Program-made: the position numbers and the translations under genes | The notes under the pieces: model-generated | What the model saw: only the letters and a program-made list of their open reading frames with translations | Told to the model about the DNA's origin: nothing | The model's database searches: none | In this document: one piece after another, positions 8,144-17,532 of the stretch | How positions within the stretch are numbered: the first letter of the stretch is position 1 | Layout of the letters: each line of letters begins with the position of its first letter | NCBI RefSeq assembly: GCF_023667495.1 | Contig: NZ_JAMOZL010000006.1 | Span: forward strand, 1 to 64,000 | Source: Dyadobacter sp. MSC1_007 | GTDB taxonomy: Bacteria > Bacteroidota > Bacteroidia > Cytophagales > Spirosomataceae | DNA length: 64,000 bases | Direction of reading: 5' to 3'

Positions 8144-10597
8144 ATGAAATTTTTACTGAACCTGGCATTTATTCTTTCTTTCCTGGCCGTAAAGGCGCAA
8201 ACCGTGGTGGTCATTACAGGAACCATTACAGACAAGCTTTCCGGGCAAGGGCTTCCTTATGCGTCGGTTGCATTACACCGGAGCGCCGACTCGGTTCTCG
8301 TAGGCGGTGCCGTTGCCGACGATAAAGGTGTTTACCGGTTTGAAAAAATTACACCCTCAACCTATTATTTGGAAGCGCAATATATGGGTTACCGCAAGGA
8401 GCGCGCCGCCATCAGCGGACCTGCGAGCAGCGGTATATTGAATGTACCCAGCCTCGGGTTGACTGCCGAAGGACAATCGCTGGATGCCGTGGATATTACC
8501 GCACAACGCCAGGCGATGGAAAACAGGATCGACCGCCAGGTTTATCGCGCGGGGCAGTTTATCGGCGGCCAGGGAGGCACGGCGATCGATATCCTGAAAA
8601 ACACTCCCTCCGTAACCGTCAACAGCGAAGGCGACATTACTTTGCGGGGATCGACCGGCTTTCTGGTGCTGATCAATGGTAAACCGGTGCAAACGGACCC
8701 TTCGGTCGTGCTTAACCAACTGCCTGCCAACACCATTGAAAATATCGAGATCATCACAAGCCCCTCGGCCCGGTACGACCCGGATGGCAAATCGGGGATT
8801 ATTAATATTACTACTAAAACGGTTCAGAACGACAGCAGGAGCTTTTCGGTGAATGTGCAGGGTGGATTGCCTTCGGTACGGACTTATCAGAATATCAAAA
8901 ATCCGGTACGTTTTGGTGCGGATGCCGCGTGGGGTATTAAATCCGGTAAGTGGGAGGTCAATCTCAGTGCAAACTACCTGCGGAATGATATTGCCGGTAG
9001 GCGGGTGGGAGATGTGAATACGACGTTGGAGAATATATTTACCAGTTTTCCCTCTCTCGGCGAGAGGAGCTTTAAGCGTTACAATTATACCGGGCGTGCC
9101 ATGGTTTCCTTCACGCCAAACCCAAACGATGTGATCTCTGCCGGTTTTTATATGGGATACCGATATCAGTCCCGCCGTGCAGACCTCGTTTACAACAATA
9201 CCAAAACAGATCTTGAAACCGGCGATATGATTGGAAAAATTACCTATTTCAATTCAAACATCGCTAAAAAGACCAATGCTGTGACGGTAGGCAACCTGGA
9301 TTATACCCACCGTTTTAAAAATAAATCGGATATAACCCTTTCTGCATTGCTGGAAACGGCGGACCTCGATGGACTTACGACCAATATTAACCTGGCTGAG
9401 CCCGGGCGCACAACGGTTCTTCAGAGTACCCGGAATCCTGGTGTTAATCCATTGAACGCATTCAGGTTACAAGCAGATTACACGGTCCGGATCGGGACTG
9501 GTAAGCTGGAAACCGGTTACCAATACCGAAACCAGGAGCAAAAAGGCAACTTCACTTACCTCGATCAAAACCTGGAAACAGGGGAATTTGTGGCGGTCCC
9601 GCAGTTTTCGAGCCGCACGCATTTGACCAACTATATTCACTCTGTTTACGGACAGTATGCAGGCAAAACCGGAAAACTGGAATACAGCGGCGGTCTGCGT
9701 TACGAATATGCCACGCGAACGTTCACGGCTGCCGGACAGACGCCGCGGGAGCTCGACTTGTCGAACTTTTTCCCATCGGCACAGCTGCAATACCAGCTTG
9801 GCAAGTCGCTGAGGGCGAAGGCAGGATATAGTAGACGCGTGCAGCGTTCGACGAACAACGAATTGAACCCGCTCCCGGAAAGAGAGCATTCAGAAACCAT
9901 GGAATCGGGTGATCCCGACATTCTACCTGAATATATCGGTCTGACGGAACTGGGCGTGGTAAAAGATTTCGAAAAAGGGAGCGTATTTCTGACGGCCTAT
10001 AATCAGCGGATCAAGAATGTGGTCAACAGGGTTAACAGCGTATATAACGACAGCATTATCAACCGGATCTACACCAATGCCGGACTGGCCACTTCCTGGG
10101 GAGCAGAGGCGGGGAGCAACTTCAACCTGACTTCCTGGTGGCAGTTTTTTGCCGGGGCGAATGTGTACAGCTATCGTATCAAGGGTTCGTTGTTTAAAAA
10201 TGCAGTAGCCGTTAATTCATCAGGTGTGGTATATTCTGTGAATGCTAATACTACATTTAAGCTTCCACGCGGATTGCAGGTGCAATGGGCGATCAACTAC
10301 CTGTCAAAAAGAGTCACAGCTCAGGGCGAAGATTCGCGCTTTGTGAATCCGTCCCTTTCAGTCAAAAAATCTTTCCTGAAAGGCAAGCTCGCTGCTACCC
10401 TGCAATGGCAAAGCATGGATCTGGGCATTGTAGGATCGAACCAACAACGCATTACGACCCGTGGGAAGGATTTTTTCACGACCACCAACTACATTCAGGA
10501 AACGGATATGTTTTTGCTTAACCTGAGCTACAACCTGAACCAGATCGGCCGGAAAGCGAAGTTGCCTTCCAGCGAATTTGGCGAGCGGGAGTTTTAG
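8144..10597 (+). CDS. TonB-dependent receptor, outer-membrane beta-barrel family
   Basis: The protein of about 817 residues has a Sec signal peptide (MKFLLNLAFILSFLAVKAQ), a carboxypeptidase-regulatory-like domain (about 22-110), a TonB plug (about 125-225, with LRGSTGFLVLINGKP and EIITSPSARYDPDG) and an OMP_b-brl_3 barrel. I prefer the ATG at 8144 to the in-frame GTG at 8123 because the signal peptide starts there. It is not paired with a SusD. The AraC gene just upstream is the likely regulator. It converges with the S41 peptidase gene, with only 6 bases between the stops. Confidence 0.9.
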   Translation: MKFLLNLAFILSFLAVKAQTVVVITGTITDKLSGQGLPYASVALHRSADSVLVGGAVADDKGVYRFEKITPSTYYLEAQYMGYRKERAAISGPASSGILNVPSLGLTAEGQSLDAVDITAQRQAMENRIDRQVYRAGQFIGGQGGTAIDILKNTPSVTVNSEGDITLRGSTGFLVLINGKPVQTDPSVVLNQLPANTIENIEIITSPSARYDPDGKSGIINITTKTVQNDSRSFSVNVQGGLPSVRTYQNIKNPVRFGADAAWGIKSGKWEVNLSANYLRNDIAGRRVGDVNTTLENIFTSFPSLGERSFKRYNYTGRAMVSFTPNPNDVISAGFYMGYRYQSRRADLVYNNTKTDLETGDMIGKITYFNSNIAKKTNAVTVGNLDYTHRFKNKSDITLSALLETADLDGLTTNINLAEPGRTTVLQSTRNPGVNPLNAFRLQADYTVRIGTGKLETGYQYRNQEQKGNFTYLDQNLETGEFVAVPQFSSRTHLTNYIHSVYGQYAGKTGKLEYSGGLRYEYATRTFTAAGQTPRELDLSNFFPSAQLQYQLGKSLRAKAGYSRRVQRSTNNELNPLPEREHSETMESGDPDILPEYIGLTELGVVKDFEKGSVFLTAYNQRIKNVVNRVNSVYNDSIINRIYTNAGLATSWGAEAGSNFNLTSWWQFFAGANVYSYRIKGSLFKNAVAVNSSGVVYSVNANTTFKLPRGLQVQWAINYLSKRVTAQGEDSRFVNPSLSVKKSFLKGKLAATLQWQSMDLGIVGSNQQRITTRGKDFFTTTNYIQETDMFLLNLSYNLNQIGRKAKLPSSEFGEREF

Positions 10598-10603
10598 AAG
10601 GCG

Positions 10604-12835
10604 TTATTTGTCGTTAATGATTTCCAGCGCCTTTTCCAGCACTTCGTCGCGGCCGGCTGCAATGCCTTTGATCGTCGGTTTGATTTCGATATCAGGCACA
10701 ATGCCAATTTGTTGTGTTTCCCTGCCGTCCGGATAATAAACACCTATGCCGCTGATGCGGGTCCGTATCCCGCCGGGAAGTGCGATTGACGAGACATTAC
10801 CATCTGCCCCCGCTGTGGTGCTTCCGATTACGGTGGTGTTCGGGCCTGCCGAAAAAGCCATCGTCGTATATTCGGAATTGCTAACTGCCTTTTCATTCAC
10901 AATCACCACCACTTTTCCTTTATAATAGTCCGGGTTGCGGCCACCTACTTTGACTTCGGGACCAAAGGTGAATAGGCCCGGCGCTTCCAGACTCCCCACC
11001 GTGAACTTTGCGAACAGCCTGTTTTCCGGCATGAGCATGCCGCCAAAAGTAAATACCATGAAATCTGACGGATAGCAACGCATATCTACAATGACACCTT
11101 TGGTTTTCATCACTTCCGGAGCAATCGTTTTGAGGTAGCTATTTTTGAATTTACCAGGGAATATGTAGGCCACATCAGGAGCGATAAGCTTGAAGCAGGT
11201 GTCTTTTTTGTTATAGTTGGCATAAGTGTCGACGCTATTCGGCCCATAGACCTTCACGTTGGCCTTCGCAACTTTCCCTTCTCTTTTGTAGGTGACAGCC
11301 ACCGTGGAATCATTGCTCCGGATCAGATTCGGCGCCATGTTTTTGAGGCGGGTTGGCTCGTTGGAGGCCGGTGTGTAAGGTGTTTTCTCTTTGATGATCT
11401 GTGCAATGGTTTTTCCATTTACCGTTTCGATCACGTCGCCCACTTTCAGGCCCGATGCTTCGCCCAGTTTTGGGTTATAATAATCGATGACTACCGGCTT
11501 GCCCTCAATGAATGCAAGCTCCACCGGGGCATATTTATTTCCGAAGTAGTTTTCCAATACATCGTGCTGTCCTTCGATATATGCGTGGGTATCCTGCACG
11601 CGTGTTATGATGGCTAGCGTCACAAGCTTATAATCGGTCTCGTTGGATGCCATCAGGAACTTGGGTATAAATTCCTTCAACACCGCGTCCCAATCTTCGC
11701 GGATTAGTGCTTTATACGGGAAGAAGTACTCGATCATGTTCCAATACCGGTACAGGCTAAGCAACCGGAAGCCGGCGTCAGGATAATGCATTTGAGAATA
11801 TGCATTTTCGTTAATGAAATTCGGGTTCCCCGCCGGATATTGGCTGATGTAATAATGCTCGTAGATGCGTTTCGCCGGAACGACCTTTTCCAGGGAACCA
11901 GCTAGTGCTTCTTGAAAGCCAGATTTGCGGATCCAATCAAGGTCTGGTTTAAGGATCGCGTCTTTGGGAATTTCAACAGCCTTCACTTCGCTAATCAGAC
12001 CGAGCTTTTCAATCCAGCTCAACACGATTTTTTGACGTTCGGCAGAGGTCTTGGCCTGTGCAAACGGTGTTAATATACGAAACAGCTCATAGTCCCAATT
12101 GTAATCGCCTTTGGCTACCGCCGGATGGTAATATTTCAGGAATCCCCATACTTTGCCAAGATTGGTGAGATCGGTAATAAGCTCCGGCGACAATGCGTGG
12201 CCGGGGCCAAGTAGTACTTTGGAGCCGCTGTCAAATTCTTTGTCCAGTTCAGCTGCAAACGGCTTTTTCTCGGGAGCTTCTGTAAATGGCTTCCCGTCGA
12301 TCAGCAACTCGAAATCGTCGGCCCAGAGTTCGCCCGTACCCGTAAGAATTGCACCGATATGGATCGCCGTTGCAGCGGAAGAGAAGGGGAGTTTGATGCT
12401 GAATTGCTTCCATTCCTGCGTGCCATGATTGTTTTCTATCTGCATATTGCTGAATTGCAACGGCCCCGATGGCCCATCGACGCGAAGCATCAATCCGGCC
12501 CAACCGGTTTCGACATTGTTGTATTTCAGATATCCGCGTAATTCAATTTCCTTGCCCCTGTAAGCAGCCGGAATGGTGCTTGCCACGCAGCCAAAGGGTA
12601 TGTTCTCTCTTTTTACCGGCGCTTTGATCAGTACTGAATATGCGCCATTACGTTTTACTGCACTGTCGGCCGCAACGCTGTAACCGCGTCCCCATTCCGC
12701 CCATTTGTCAGGCAGCGCTTTTGCCGGAGTTTTCTTGTCAAAATTCAGGTTAAAATCGTTCGCCGTATTGACGTTTTGAGCATGCAATAACGCCGGCCAG
12801 AGTAAAAGCAGGAGGAAATAGAGCGGTTTTTTCAT
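10604..12835 (-). CDS. Secreted S41 family peptidase
   Basis: This 743-residue protein has a signal peptide (MKKPLYFLLLLLWPALLHAQ), an N-terminal beta-sandwich region of carbohydrate-binding appearance (about 25-185), a helical segment, a PDZ-like stretch (about 450-510, SGLKVGDVIETVNGKTI) and a C-terminal tail-specific protease domain. The sequence VNEKAVSNSEYTTMAF matches the S41 catalytic motif, with the nucleophile probably Ser652. It would act in the periplasm or at the cell surface. It lies 58 bases downstream of the Panacea gene on the same strand and may be co-transcribed with it. The substrate is unknown. Confidence 0.85.
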   Translation of the reverse strand: MKKPLYFLLLLLWPALLHAQNVNTANDFNLNFDKKTPAKALPDKWAEWGRGYSVAADSAVKRNGAYSVLIKAPVKRENIPFGCVASTIPAAYRGKEIELRGYLKYNNVETGWAGLMLRVDGPSGPLQFSNMQIENNHGTQEWKQFSIKLPFSSAATAIHIGAILTGTGELWADDFELLIDGKPFTEAPEKKPFAAELDKEFDSGSKVLLGPGHALSPELITDLTNLGKVWGFLKYYHPAVAKGDYNWDYELFRILTPFAQAKTSAERQKIVLSWIEKLGLISEVKAVEIPKDAILKPDLDWIRKSGFQEALAGSLEKVVPAKRIYEHYYISQYPAGNPNFINENAYSQMHYPDAGFRLLSLYRYWNMIEYFFPYKALIREDWDAVLKEFIPKFLMASNETDYKLVTLAIITRVQDTHAYIEGQHDVLENYFGNKYAPVELAFIEGKPVVIDYYNPKLGEASGLKVGDVIETVNGKTIAQIIKEKTPYTPASNEPTRLKNMAPNLIRSNDSTVAVTYKREGKVAKANVKVYGPNSVDTYANYNKKDTCFKLIAPDVAYIFPGKFKNSYLKTIAPEVMKTKGVIVDMRCYPSDFMVFTFGGMLMPENRLFAKFTVGSLEAPGLFTFGPEVKVGGRNPDYYKGKVVVIVNEKAVSNSEYTTMAFSAGPNTTVIGSTTAGADGNVSSIALPGGIRTRISGIGVYYPDGRETQQIGIVPDIEIKPTIKGIAAGRDEVLEKALEIINDK

Positions 12836-12893
12836 GGAGTAAACTGTCGTTTACATTGAAAGGACGGTTCACTGCGATTATAATTGTAACCGG

Positions 12894-13418
12894 TTAGCTA
12901 AAATTGAGGATCAGCTGCTGATCTTCAATGTATTTAACCATGTGTTCGTCGGCGCCGCCGGCTACTGCGATGGCTATCAGGTTCATTTCCCGGTCCCGGA
13001 TGGTATTGTTCCAGGCGCTGTCGTGTGATTTTTCGGTTAATGCGTCGAAGCTGAGATCCTTATTTTCGAGAATGGATTCGTCCATGCATTTTCTTTCTGA
13101 GTCCGACAGGAAATCCATATCGGGCTCGGCAATGCCGGTGATTGAAAACCTGCCATTGGCTGCAAAATAACCTTCGTAGGTTTTCCCACCTTCCCGGACA
13201 TTTTTATAAATATCATAGGCAATGGACGGCACCGGGCCGTTGTTCATGGCGTGGTAACGATCCTGAGAAACCGCGGTGCCATATCTGACAAGGTGTTTCT
13301 GCTCTGCAAAATAAAGTATCTTAAATAGCTTATGGATATCCGTGCTGCCGCCCAGCTTTTGGAGGATGTACAGGAGCAAATGAATCGTTTCTTCGGTCTT
13401 TTCTTCCAATGTGTTCAT
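12894..13418 (-). CDS. Panacea (SocA-like, DUF4065) domain protein
   Basis: This 174-residue protein has the signature HKLFKILYFAEQKHL (about residues 30-44) and the NGPVPSIAYDIYK motif (about 70-82) of the Panacea/SocA family. Family members act as antitoxins for many unrelated toxins or as proteolytic adaptors such as SocA of Caulobacter. A promoter box lies at 13478-13485. No small toxin gene is visible on either side, and the only same-strand neighbour is the S41 peptidase. It may be an orphan antitoxin, an adaptor, or the partner of something unrecognised. Confidence 0.8.
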   Translation of the reverse strand: MNTLEEKTEETIHLLLYILQKLGGSTDIHKLFKILYFAEQKHLVRYGTAVSQDRYHAMNNGPVPSIAYDIYKNVREGGKTYEGYFAANGRFSITGIAEPDMDFLSDSERKCMDESILENKDLSFDALTEKSHDSAWNNTIRDREMNLIAIAVAGGADEHMVKYIEDQQLILNFS

Positions 13419-13477
13419 GGCTCAAATTTGTGATGATCAATTATCGAAAATCTATTAGCAGGAACATTTGAGTCGAA

Positions 13478-13485
13478 CAAAAATA
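13478..13485 (-). promoter_or_regulatory. -7 box of the Panacea gene
   Basis: Minus-strand TATTTTTG matches TAnnTTTG and would give a leader of about 50 bases before the ATG at 13418. No -33 element is evident. Confidence 0.5.
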
Positions 13486-13645
13486 CGAATTATTAACGGG
13501 GACATCACCACCGCAGGAAAACTCTCCCAATCCCTCTTGTAGAACTTTTTAACAAATTAATTTACAGCTTCTACACGTCTTCCGCTATACAATTGGATAG
13601 TGGTAACCTCCGGGTAAGCAGTCGATTTCGGGTTCGGTTTCGGGC

Positions 13646-13653
13646 TAAGTTTG
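13646..13653 (+). promoter_or_regulatory. -7 box of the yceI-like gene
   Basis: TAAGTTTG matches the -7 consensus. Transcription from about 13660 would make a leader of about 94 bases that contains the hairpin at 13662-13719. Confidence 0.55.
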
Positions 13654-13661
13654 TACTGCCG

Positions 13662-13719
13662 CCTGGCCCGTGCCGCATGCGGTCGCGACGCTAGACGCGC
13701 GGCGTCCGCCCGGGCCTGG
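13662..13719 (+). promoter_or_regulatory. GC-rich hairpin in the leader of the yceI-like gene
   Basis: CCTGGCCCG (13662-13670) pairs with CGGGCCTGG (13711-13719) with one mismatch. GCGGTCGC (13679-13686) pairs with GCGTCCGC (13702-13709) with one mismatch, and a third small stem GACGC/GCGTC lies at 13694-13706. The segment is far richer in G+C than its surroundings. It could be an RNA regulatory structure or a small repeat insertion. Confidence 0.4.
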
Positions 13720-13753
13720 TGTGATCTATTCATACCATCAAACAAATGAAATC

Positions 13754-14287
13754 ATGTCGAAGACAACATGGAATGTGGACGTTGCACATTCAGAAGTTCA
13801 GTTTAAAGTAAAGCATCTCGTTATTTCGACCGTAACCGGGTTTTTTCGTTCCTTCAATGGCACGGCCGTCACCGAAGGCGACAATTTCGAGGATGCCCAG
13901 GTAGAATTTGCGATCGACGTCAATAGCGTCGACACCGGACAGCCGGGCCGTGACGAGCATTTGCGCAATGCGGATTTCTTCGAAGCGGAGAAATATCCCG
14001 AGTTCCGTTTTGTTTCCAACTCCCTCAAAAAAGAAAAGGGCGACGTTTACAAGTTGGTCGGCGATCTGACGATCAAGGGAATAACCAAAGAGGTGGAGCT
14101 TTTGGCCGAATATGGCGGCACCGAGCGCGATCCCTGGGGTAATACCAAGGTCGGTTTCGAAGTAAGCGGTGTCATCGACCGTAAGGAATACGGCGTTACT
14201 TTCAATTCCGTGACGGAAACCGGTGGTCTTGCGCTGGGAGAAAATATCAAAATCCTGGCAAACATCCAGTTGGCAAAGCAGGCATAA
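13754..14287 (+). CDS. YceI family protein
   Basis: This 177-residue lipocalin-like beta-barrel protein starts MSKTTWNVDVAHSEVQFKVKHL and has the typical VDTGQPGRDEHLRNADFF segment (about residues 59-76). The YceI fold binds long isoprenoid or fatty amide ligands in a hydrophobic cavity. No signal peptide is visible, so this version is probably cytoplasmic. The frame is open from 13670, but the ATG at 13754 fits the family start, and the upstream part covers the leader hairpin. A strong terminator follows at 14317. It is a single-gene unit. Confidence 0.88.
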   Translation: MSKTTWNVDVAHSEVQFKVKHLVISTVTGFFRSFNGTAVTEGDNFEDAQVEFAIDVNSVDTGQPGRDEHLRNADFFEAEKYPEFRFVSNSLKKEKGDVYKLVGDLTIKGITKEVELLAEYGGTERDPWGNTKVGFEVSGVIDRKEYGVTFNSVTETGGLALGENIKILANIQLAKQA

Positions 14288-14316
14288 TAGTCATATTTAG
14301 AGTAGCTGATGTGCAA

Positions 14317-14350
14317 GAAGGTGCCCTGGTTTCGGGGCACCTTCTTTTTT
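14317..14350 (+). terminator. Rho-independent terminator of the yceI-like gene
   Basis: GAAGGTGCCC (14317-14326) pairs perfectly with GGGCACCTTC (14335-14344), followed by six T. Confidence 0.9.
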
Positions 14351-14491
14351 GCTTAAAAACTCTCCCGAATCCCCTCGCAGAACTTCTTAACACTTTCATA
14401 ATGGCCCATTTGGCCGGGGATCAGTAATTTCGTGGGTGGCCGCTCTTGTATAAACAGTGTGGTTCCGACATTCATTACTAAACCCATTTTC

Positions 14492-17005
14492 ATGGATTCA
14501 AGAAGAGAGTTTCTAAAAAAAGCGGCCCTACTCTCCGGAAGCGCCGGTATGATGAGCCTGTTTCCCGAATCGGTACAGCGGGCGATGGCCATTCATCCTG
14601 ACCCAAATACCACTTATCTCGATGCCGAACATGTGGTGATCCTGATGCAGGAAAACCGGTCGTTCGACCATAGTTACGGGAAAATGCAGGGTGTAAGGGG
14701 GTTCAACGACCCAAGGGCCATTTCTTTACCCAACAAAAATAAAGTGTGGCTCCAAACGGACGCCAAAGGCGACACTTACGCGCCTTTTCATCTCGATATC
14801 AAAAATACCAAAGCCACCTGGATGCACGATCTGCCGCATTCGCGCGAGTCGCAGGTGGATGCTTATAATGGCGGGAAATATGATAAATGGCTCGCATCCA
14901 AACGGTCGGGGCAGAAGGAATATGCCGATATGCCGCTTACCCTGGGATTTTATGACCGGGAAGATATTCCGTTCTATTACGCACTGGCCGACGCTTTTAC
15001 GATCTGCGACCAGAATTTCTGCTCGTCCATGACACCCACGCACCCTAACCGTTACTATCTATGGTCGGGCACGATCCGCGAGAAACCGGATATCGATTCG
15101 CTGGCAGTGGTGCGTAACAGCTATTTTTCCATCAATAAACCAGTAAAATGGAAGACTTTCCCCGAGCGTATGCAGGAAGCCGGCGTCTCATGGAAGTTTT
15201 ATCAGAACGAAGTAGGAGCGGTGATGCAGTTTCATCCAGGCAAAGGTTCGTGGCTGAGTAATTTCGGCTGTAACCCGCTTGAAAGATATGCGCAATACAA
15301 TGTTAAGTTCTCCAAGGATTTTATCCATTATGCCAAAATTGAAGTCGAAAAGATTAAGAAAGACCTTCCTGCATTAAAAGAAAAGCTTGCAGCGGCGAGC
15401 GGCGCGGAAAAAGACAAGCTCACAAAAACGTTGGACCAGAGGAATGCATTGCTCGAAAAGCTCGAAGCGGACCTGGCCGAATTCAGCGAGGAGAATTTTA
15501 AAAAGCTGTCGGTGCTGGAAAGGGGCATTCATGAAAGCGCATTCGTAACCAATCGAAACGACCCGGATTACCTGAAACTGACGACGCTGACATACGAGGA
15601 AAAGGGTGAAACACGGAAGCTGGAAATGCCAAAAGGCGACATTTTTTACCAGTTCAGAAAAGATGTGAATGAGGGCAAACTGCCAGCGGTTTCTTATCTG
15701 GCCGCCCCTCAAAACTTCTCCGACCATCCGTCCGCACCCTGGTATGGCGCCTGGTACGTGTCCGAAACGCTCGATATCCTTACCAAAAACCCGGAAGTCT
15801 GGAAAAAGACGATCTTCATTCTCTGCTATGACGAAAACGACGGGTATTACGACCATATCCCGCCATTTTCGATCCCTAATCCATTTAAACCGAATTCAGG
15901 AAAGGTTTCATATGGCATCGACATTAAGTCCGAATACGTAACCTTGGAACAGGATCAGAGCCAGGTGCCGAAAAACAATGCACGGGAAGGCGCCATCGGG
16001 CTGGGTTTCCGCGTGCCGCTTGTAGTAGCATCCCCATGGTCGCGGGGTGGAAAGGTATGTTCGCAGGTTTTCGATCATACTTCCATAATTCAATTTCTGG
16101 AAGAATTTACCAGTCATAAATCCAAGAAACAGGTACGCGAGACCAATATTACCGAATGGCGCCGAACGATCTGCGGTAATATCAGCACTGTTTTTCAACC
16201 TTATGATCCTTCCACTTACAAGAAACCACAACCTGTCAACCGCGAGGAAATACTGACAACCATTCATAAGGCCCAATTCAAAGACGTCCCGGCTAATTTT
16301 AAAGCATTAACAGCGGTAGAAATTGGTAAAATCAACTCAGATCCGGTGCAGTCGACATTTTTGCCCAAACAGGAACCGGGTACAAGGCCATCGTGCGCTA
16401 TTCCGTACGAGTTGTACGTTGATGGCGCTCTGTCGGCTGATAAAACGTCTTTTGAAGTGAGCATGCACGTTGGGAATAAAGTATTTGGTCAAAAATCGGC
16501 GGGAGCACCTTTCATCATCTACGCCATGAATCCCTATGAAGGGGAGGTGCTGCGGGTATGGAATTATGCGGTGAAAGCGGGTGACACGCTGACCGAGACT
16601 TTCAAACTTGCCGGTTTTGAAGGGGGCGACTACCATCTCCGGGTCTATGGCCCTAATGGCTATTTCCGGGAGTTTGCCGGAAATGCGCAGGAGCCGGAGG
16701 TTAAGGTCAGCTGCGGTTATGTTTTGGACAAAAAAGGCAAGCCGACGGGCGATGTGGAACTCATAGCGGACAACCGCGGAAAGAAACCGATGGCGCTCCG
16801 GGTGACGGATAATAGTTACCAGCAAAAGGAGATAGTGCTGAACCTGCCTCCTGAGGCAACAGTAAAAACGCTCATCCCGGCGTCGAAAAGCCACCAATGG
16901 TATGATTTCAACGTTCATAATGGCGCAAAAGAGGCAATAATGCGTTTTGCGGGACGTGTGGAGACAGGGAAGGAGGGTATCACAGATCCTTTTATGGCAC
17001 AATGA
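14492..17005 (+). CDS. Tat-exported phospholipase C, phosphocholine-specific type
   Basis: This protein of about 837 residues starts MDSRREFLKKAALLSG, a twin-arginine signal. The phosphoesterase domain opens with EHVVILMQENRSFDHSYGKM (about 47-66 region) and contains THPNRYYLWSG and FHPGKGSW. Two DUF756-type beta domains close the protein (about 625-830). The family hydrolyses phosphatidylcholine or sphingomyelin outside the cytoplasmic membrane. I chose the ATG at 14492 because the Tat motif follows directly. A longer start at 14432 would bury it. A coiled-coil, Lys/Glu-rich segment at about 285-340 is unusually charged. It converges with the YciI-like gene. Confidence 0.9.
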   Translation: MDSRREFLKKAALLSGSAGMMSLFPESVQRAMAIHPDPNTTYLDAEHVVILMQENRSFDHSYGKMQGVRGFNDPRAISLPNKNKVWLQTDAKGDTYAPFHLDIKNTKATWMHDLPHSRESQVDAYNGGKYDKWLASKRSGQKEYADMPLTLGFYDREDIPFYYALADAFTICDQNFCSSMTPTHPNRYYLWSGTIREKPDIDSLAVVRNSYFSINKPVKWKTFPERMQEAGVSWKFYQNEVGAVMQFHPGKGSWLSNFGCNPLERYAQYNVKFSKDFIHYAKIEVEKIKKDLPALKEKLAAASGAEKDKLTKTLDQRNALLEKLEADLAEFSEENFKKLSVLERGIHESAFVTNRNDPDYLKLTTLTYEEKGETRKLEMPKGDIFYQFRKDVNEGKLPAVSYLAAPQNFSDHPSAPWYGAWYVSETLDILTKNPEVWKKTIFILCYDENDGYYDHIPPFSIPNPFKPNSGKVSYGIDIKSEYVTLEQDQSQVPKNNAREGAIGLGFRVPLVVASPWSRGGKVCSQVFDHTSIIQFLEEFTSHKSKKQVRETNITEWRRTICGNISTVFQPYDPSTYKKPQPVNREEILTTIHKAQFKDVPANFKALTAVEIGKINSDPVQSTFLPKQEPGTRPSCAIPYELYVDGALSADKTSFEVSMHVGNKVFGQKSAGAPFIIYAMNPYEGEVLRVWNYAVKAGDTLTETFKLAGFEGGDYHLRVYGPNGYFREFAGNAQEPEVKVSCGYVLDKKGKPTGDVELIADNRGKKPMALRVTDNSYQQKEIVLNLPPEATVKTLIPASKSHQWYDFNVHNGAKEAIMRFAGRVETGKEGITDPFMAQ

Positions 17006-17011
17006 AATACA

Positions 17012-17039
17012 GGGAAATGCGGCTATTGCTGCATTTCCC
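17012..17039. terminator. Hairpin between convergent plc and yciI-like genes
   Basis: GGGAAATGC (17012-17020) pairs perfectly with GCATTTCCC (17031-17039) across a 10-base loop. It overlaps the last codons of the YciI-like gene and lies 6 bases after the phospholipase stop. No long T-run follows on either side, so its terminator role is probable rather than certain. Confidence 0.5.
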
Positions 17040-17355
17040 GCACTTCCGCATAGCCGTCAAACTCATAGATAGGGCAACTTGCGGCAATCGCTGTCGCTTC
17101 GTCGAGATCGTCGGCTTTGAGCAGGAGAAATCCACCGACGATTTCGGTCCCTACCTGATAAATTCCCTCGGTGGCATGCCCGTTTTTGATAATGCGACCG
17201 GTAAGCGTTAGTCCGCTGCCGCCGGCAAGTTTGCCTTTGGCACCCCATTCGGCAAACCATTTTGACCAATTTTCGCGATGTGCGGCTACTTCCTGTTCAG
17301 TATGTGCGCCCTGGCGGCCATCCGGCTCGCGGAAAATAGCGATGTAATTTTTCAT
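17023..17355 (-). CDS. YciI-like (YCII-related domain) protein
   Basis: This 110-residue protein starts MKNYIAIFREPDGRQ and carries the ferredoxin-like YCII domain, with IYQVGTEIVGGFLLLKADDLDEA in the middle and CPIYEFDGYAEVREM at the end. The family is similar to muconolactone isomerases, but no reaction can be assigned. The ATG at 17355 is preferred to the one at 17382, because the predicted -7 box at 17380-17387 would put the earlier ATG upstream of the transcript. Confidence 0.8.
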   Translation of the reverse strand: MKNYIAIFREPDGRQGAHTEQEVAAHRENWSKWFAEWGAKGKLAGGSGLTLTGRIIKNGHATEGIYQVGTEIVGGFLLLKADDLDEATAIAASCPIYEFDGYAEVREMQQ

Positions 17356-17379
17356 AGTTTTCAGGTTGAAGAGACAATT

Positions 17380-17387
17380 CAAAAATA
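17380..17387 (-). promoter_or_regulatory. -7 box of the YciI-like gene
   Basis: Minus-strand TATTTTTG matches TAnnTTTG, 25 bases before the ATG at 17355. A possible TTTG lies 16 bases upstream (complement of 17404-17407), shorter than the usual spacing. Confidence 0.5.
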
Positions 17388-17532
17388 GGAAGTCCTTTCA
17401 ACCCAAAAGCATTAGAAAAGTCATTTTAATAAACATTTAATTCGATTTTACTGTGCGCGGTTCTGCTCGCTTTCGCTTGTGGATTTGCTGGTAAATGTAA
17501 TTTTTCCCGACAGCCCGAAACGGTAGTTTACG

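Larger units (their letters stand above)
13419..13753. other. Intergenic region with divergent promoters
   Basis: This 335-base stretch between the Panacea and YceI genes holds two divergent -7 boxes (13478-13485 minus, 13646-13653 plus) and a GC-rich structured leader (13662-13719). A 62-codon minus-strand frame at 13557-13745 is compositionally biased and has no family look, so I do not call a gene. Confidence 0.6.

Noticed and set aside
13557-13745. 62-codon minus-strand frame that might have been a toxin partner of the Panacea protein
   Set aside because: It is Arg/Ala/Pro-rich, runs through the yceI promoter and leader hairpin, and has no toxin-like motif.
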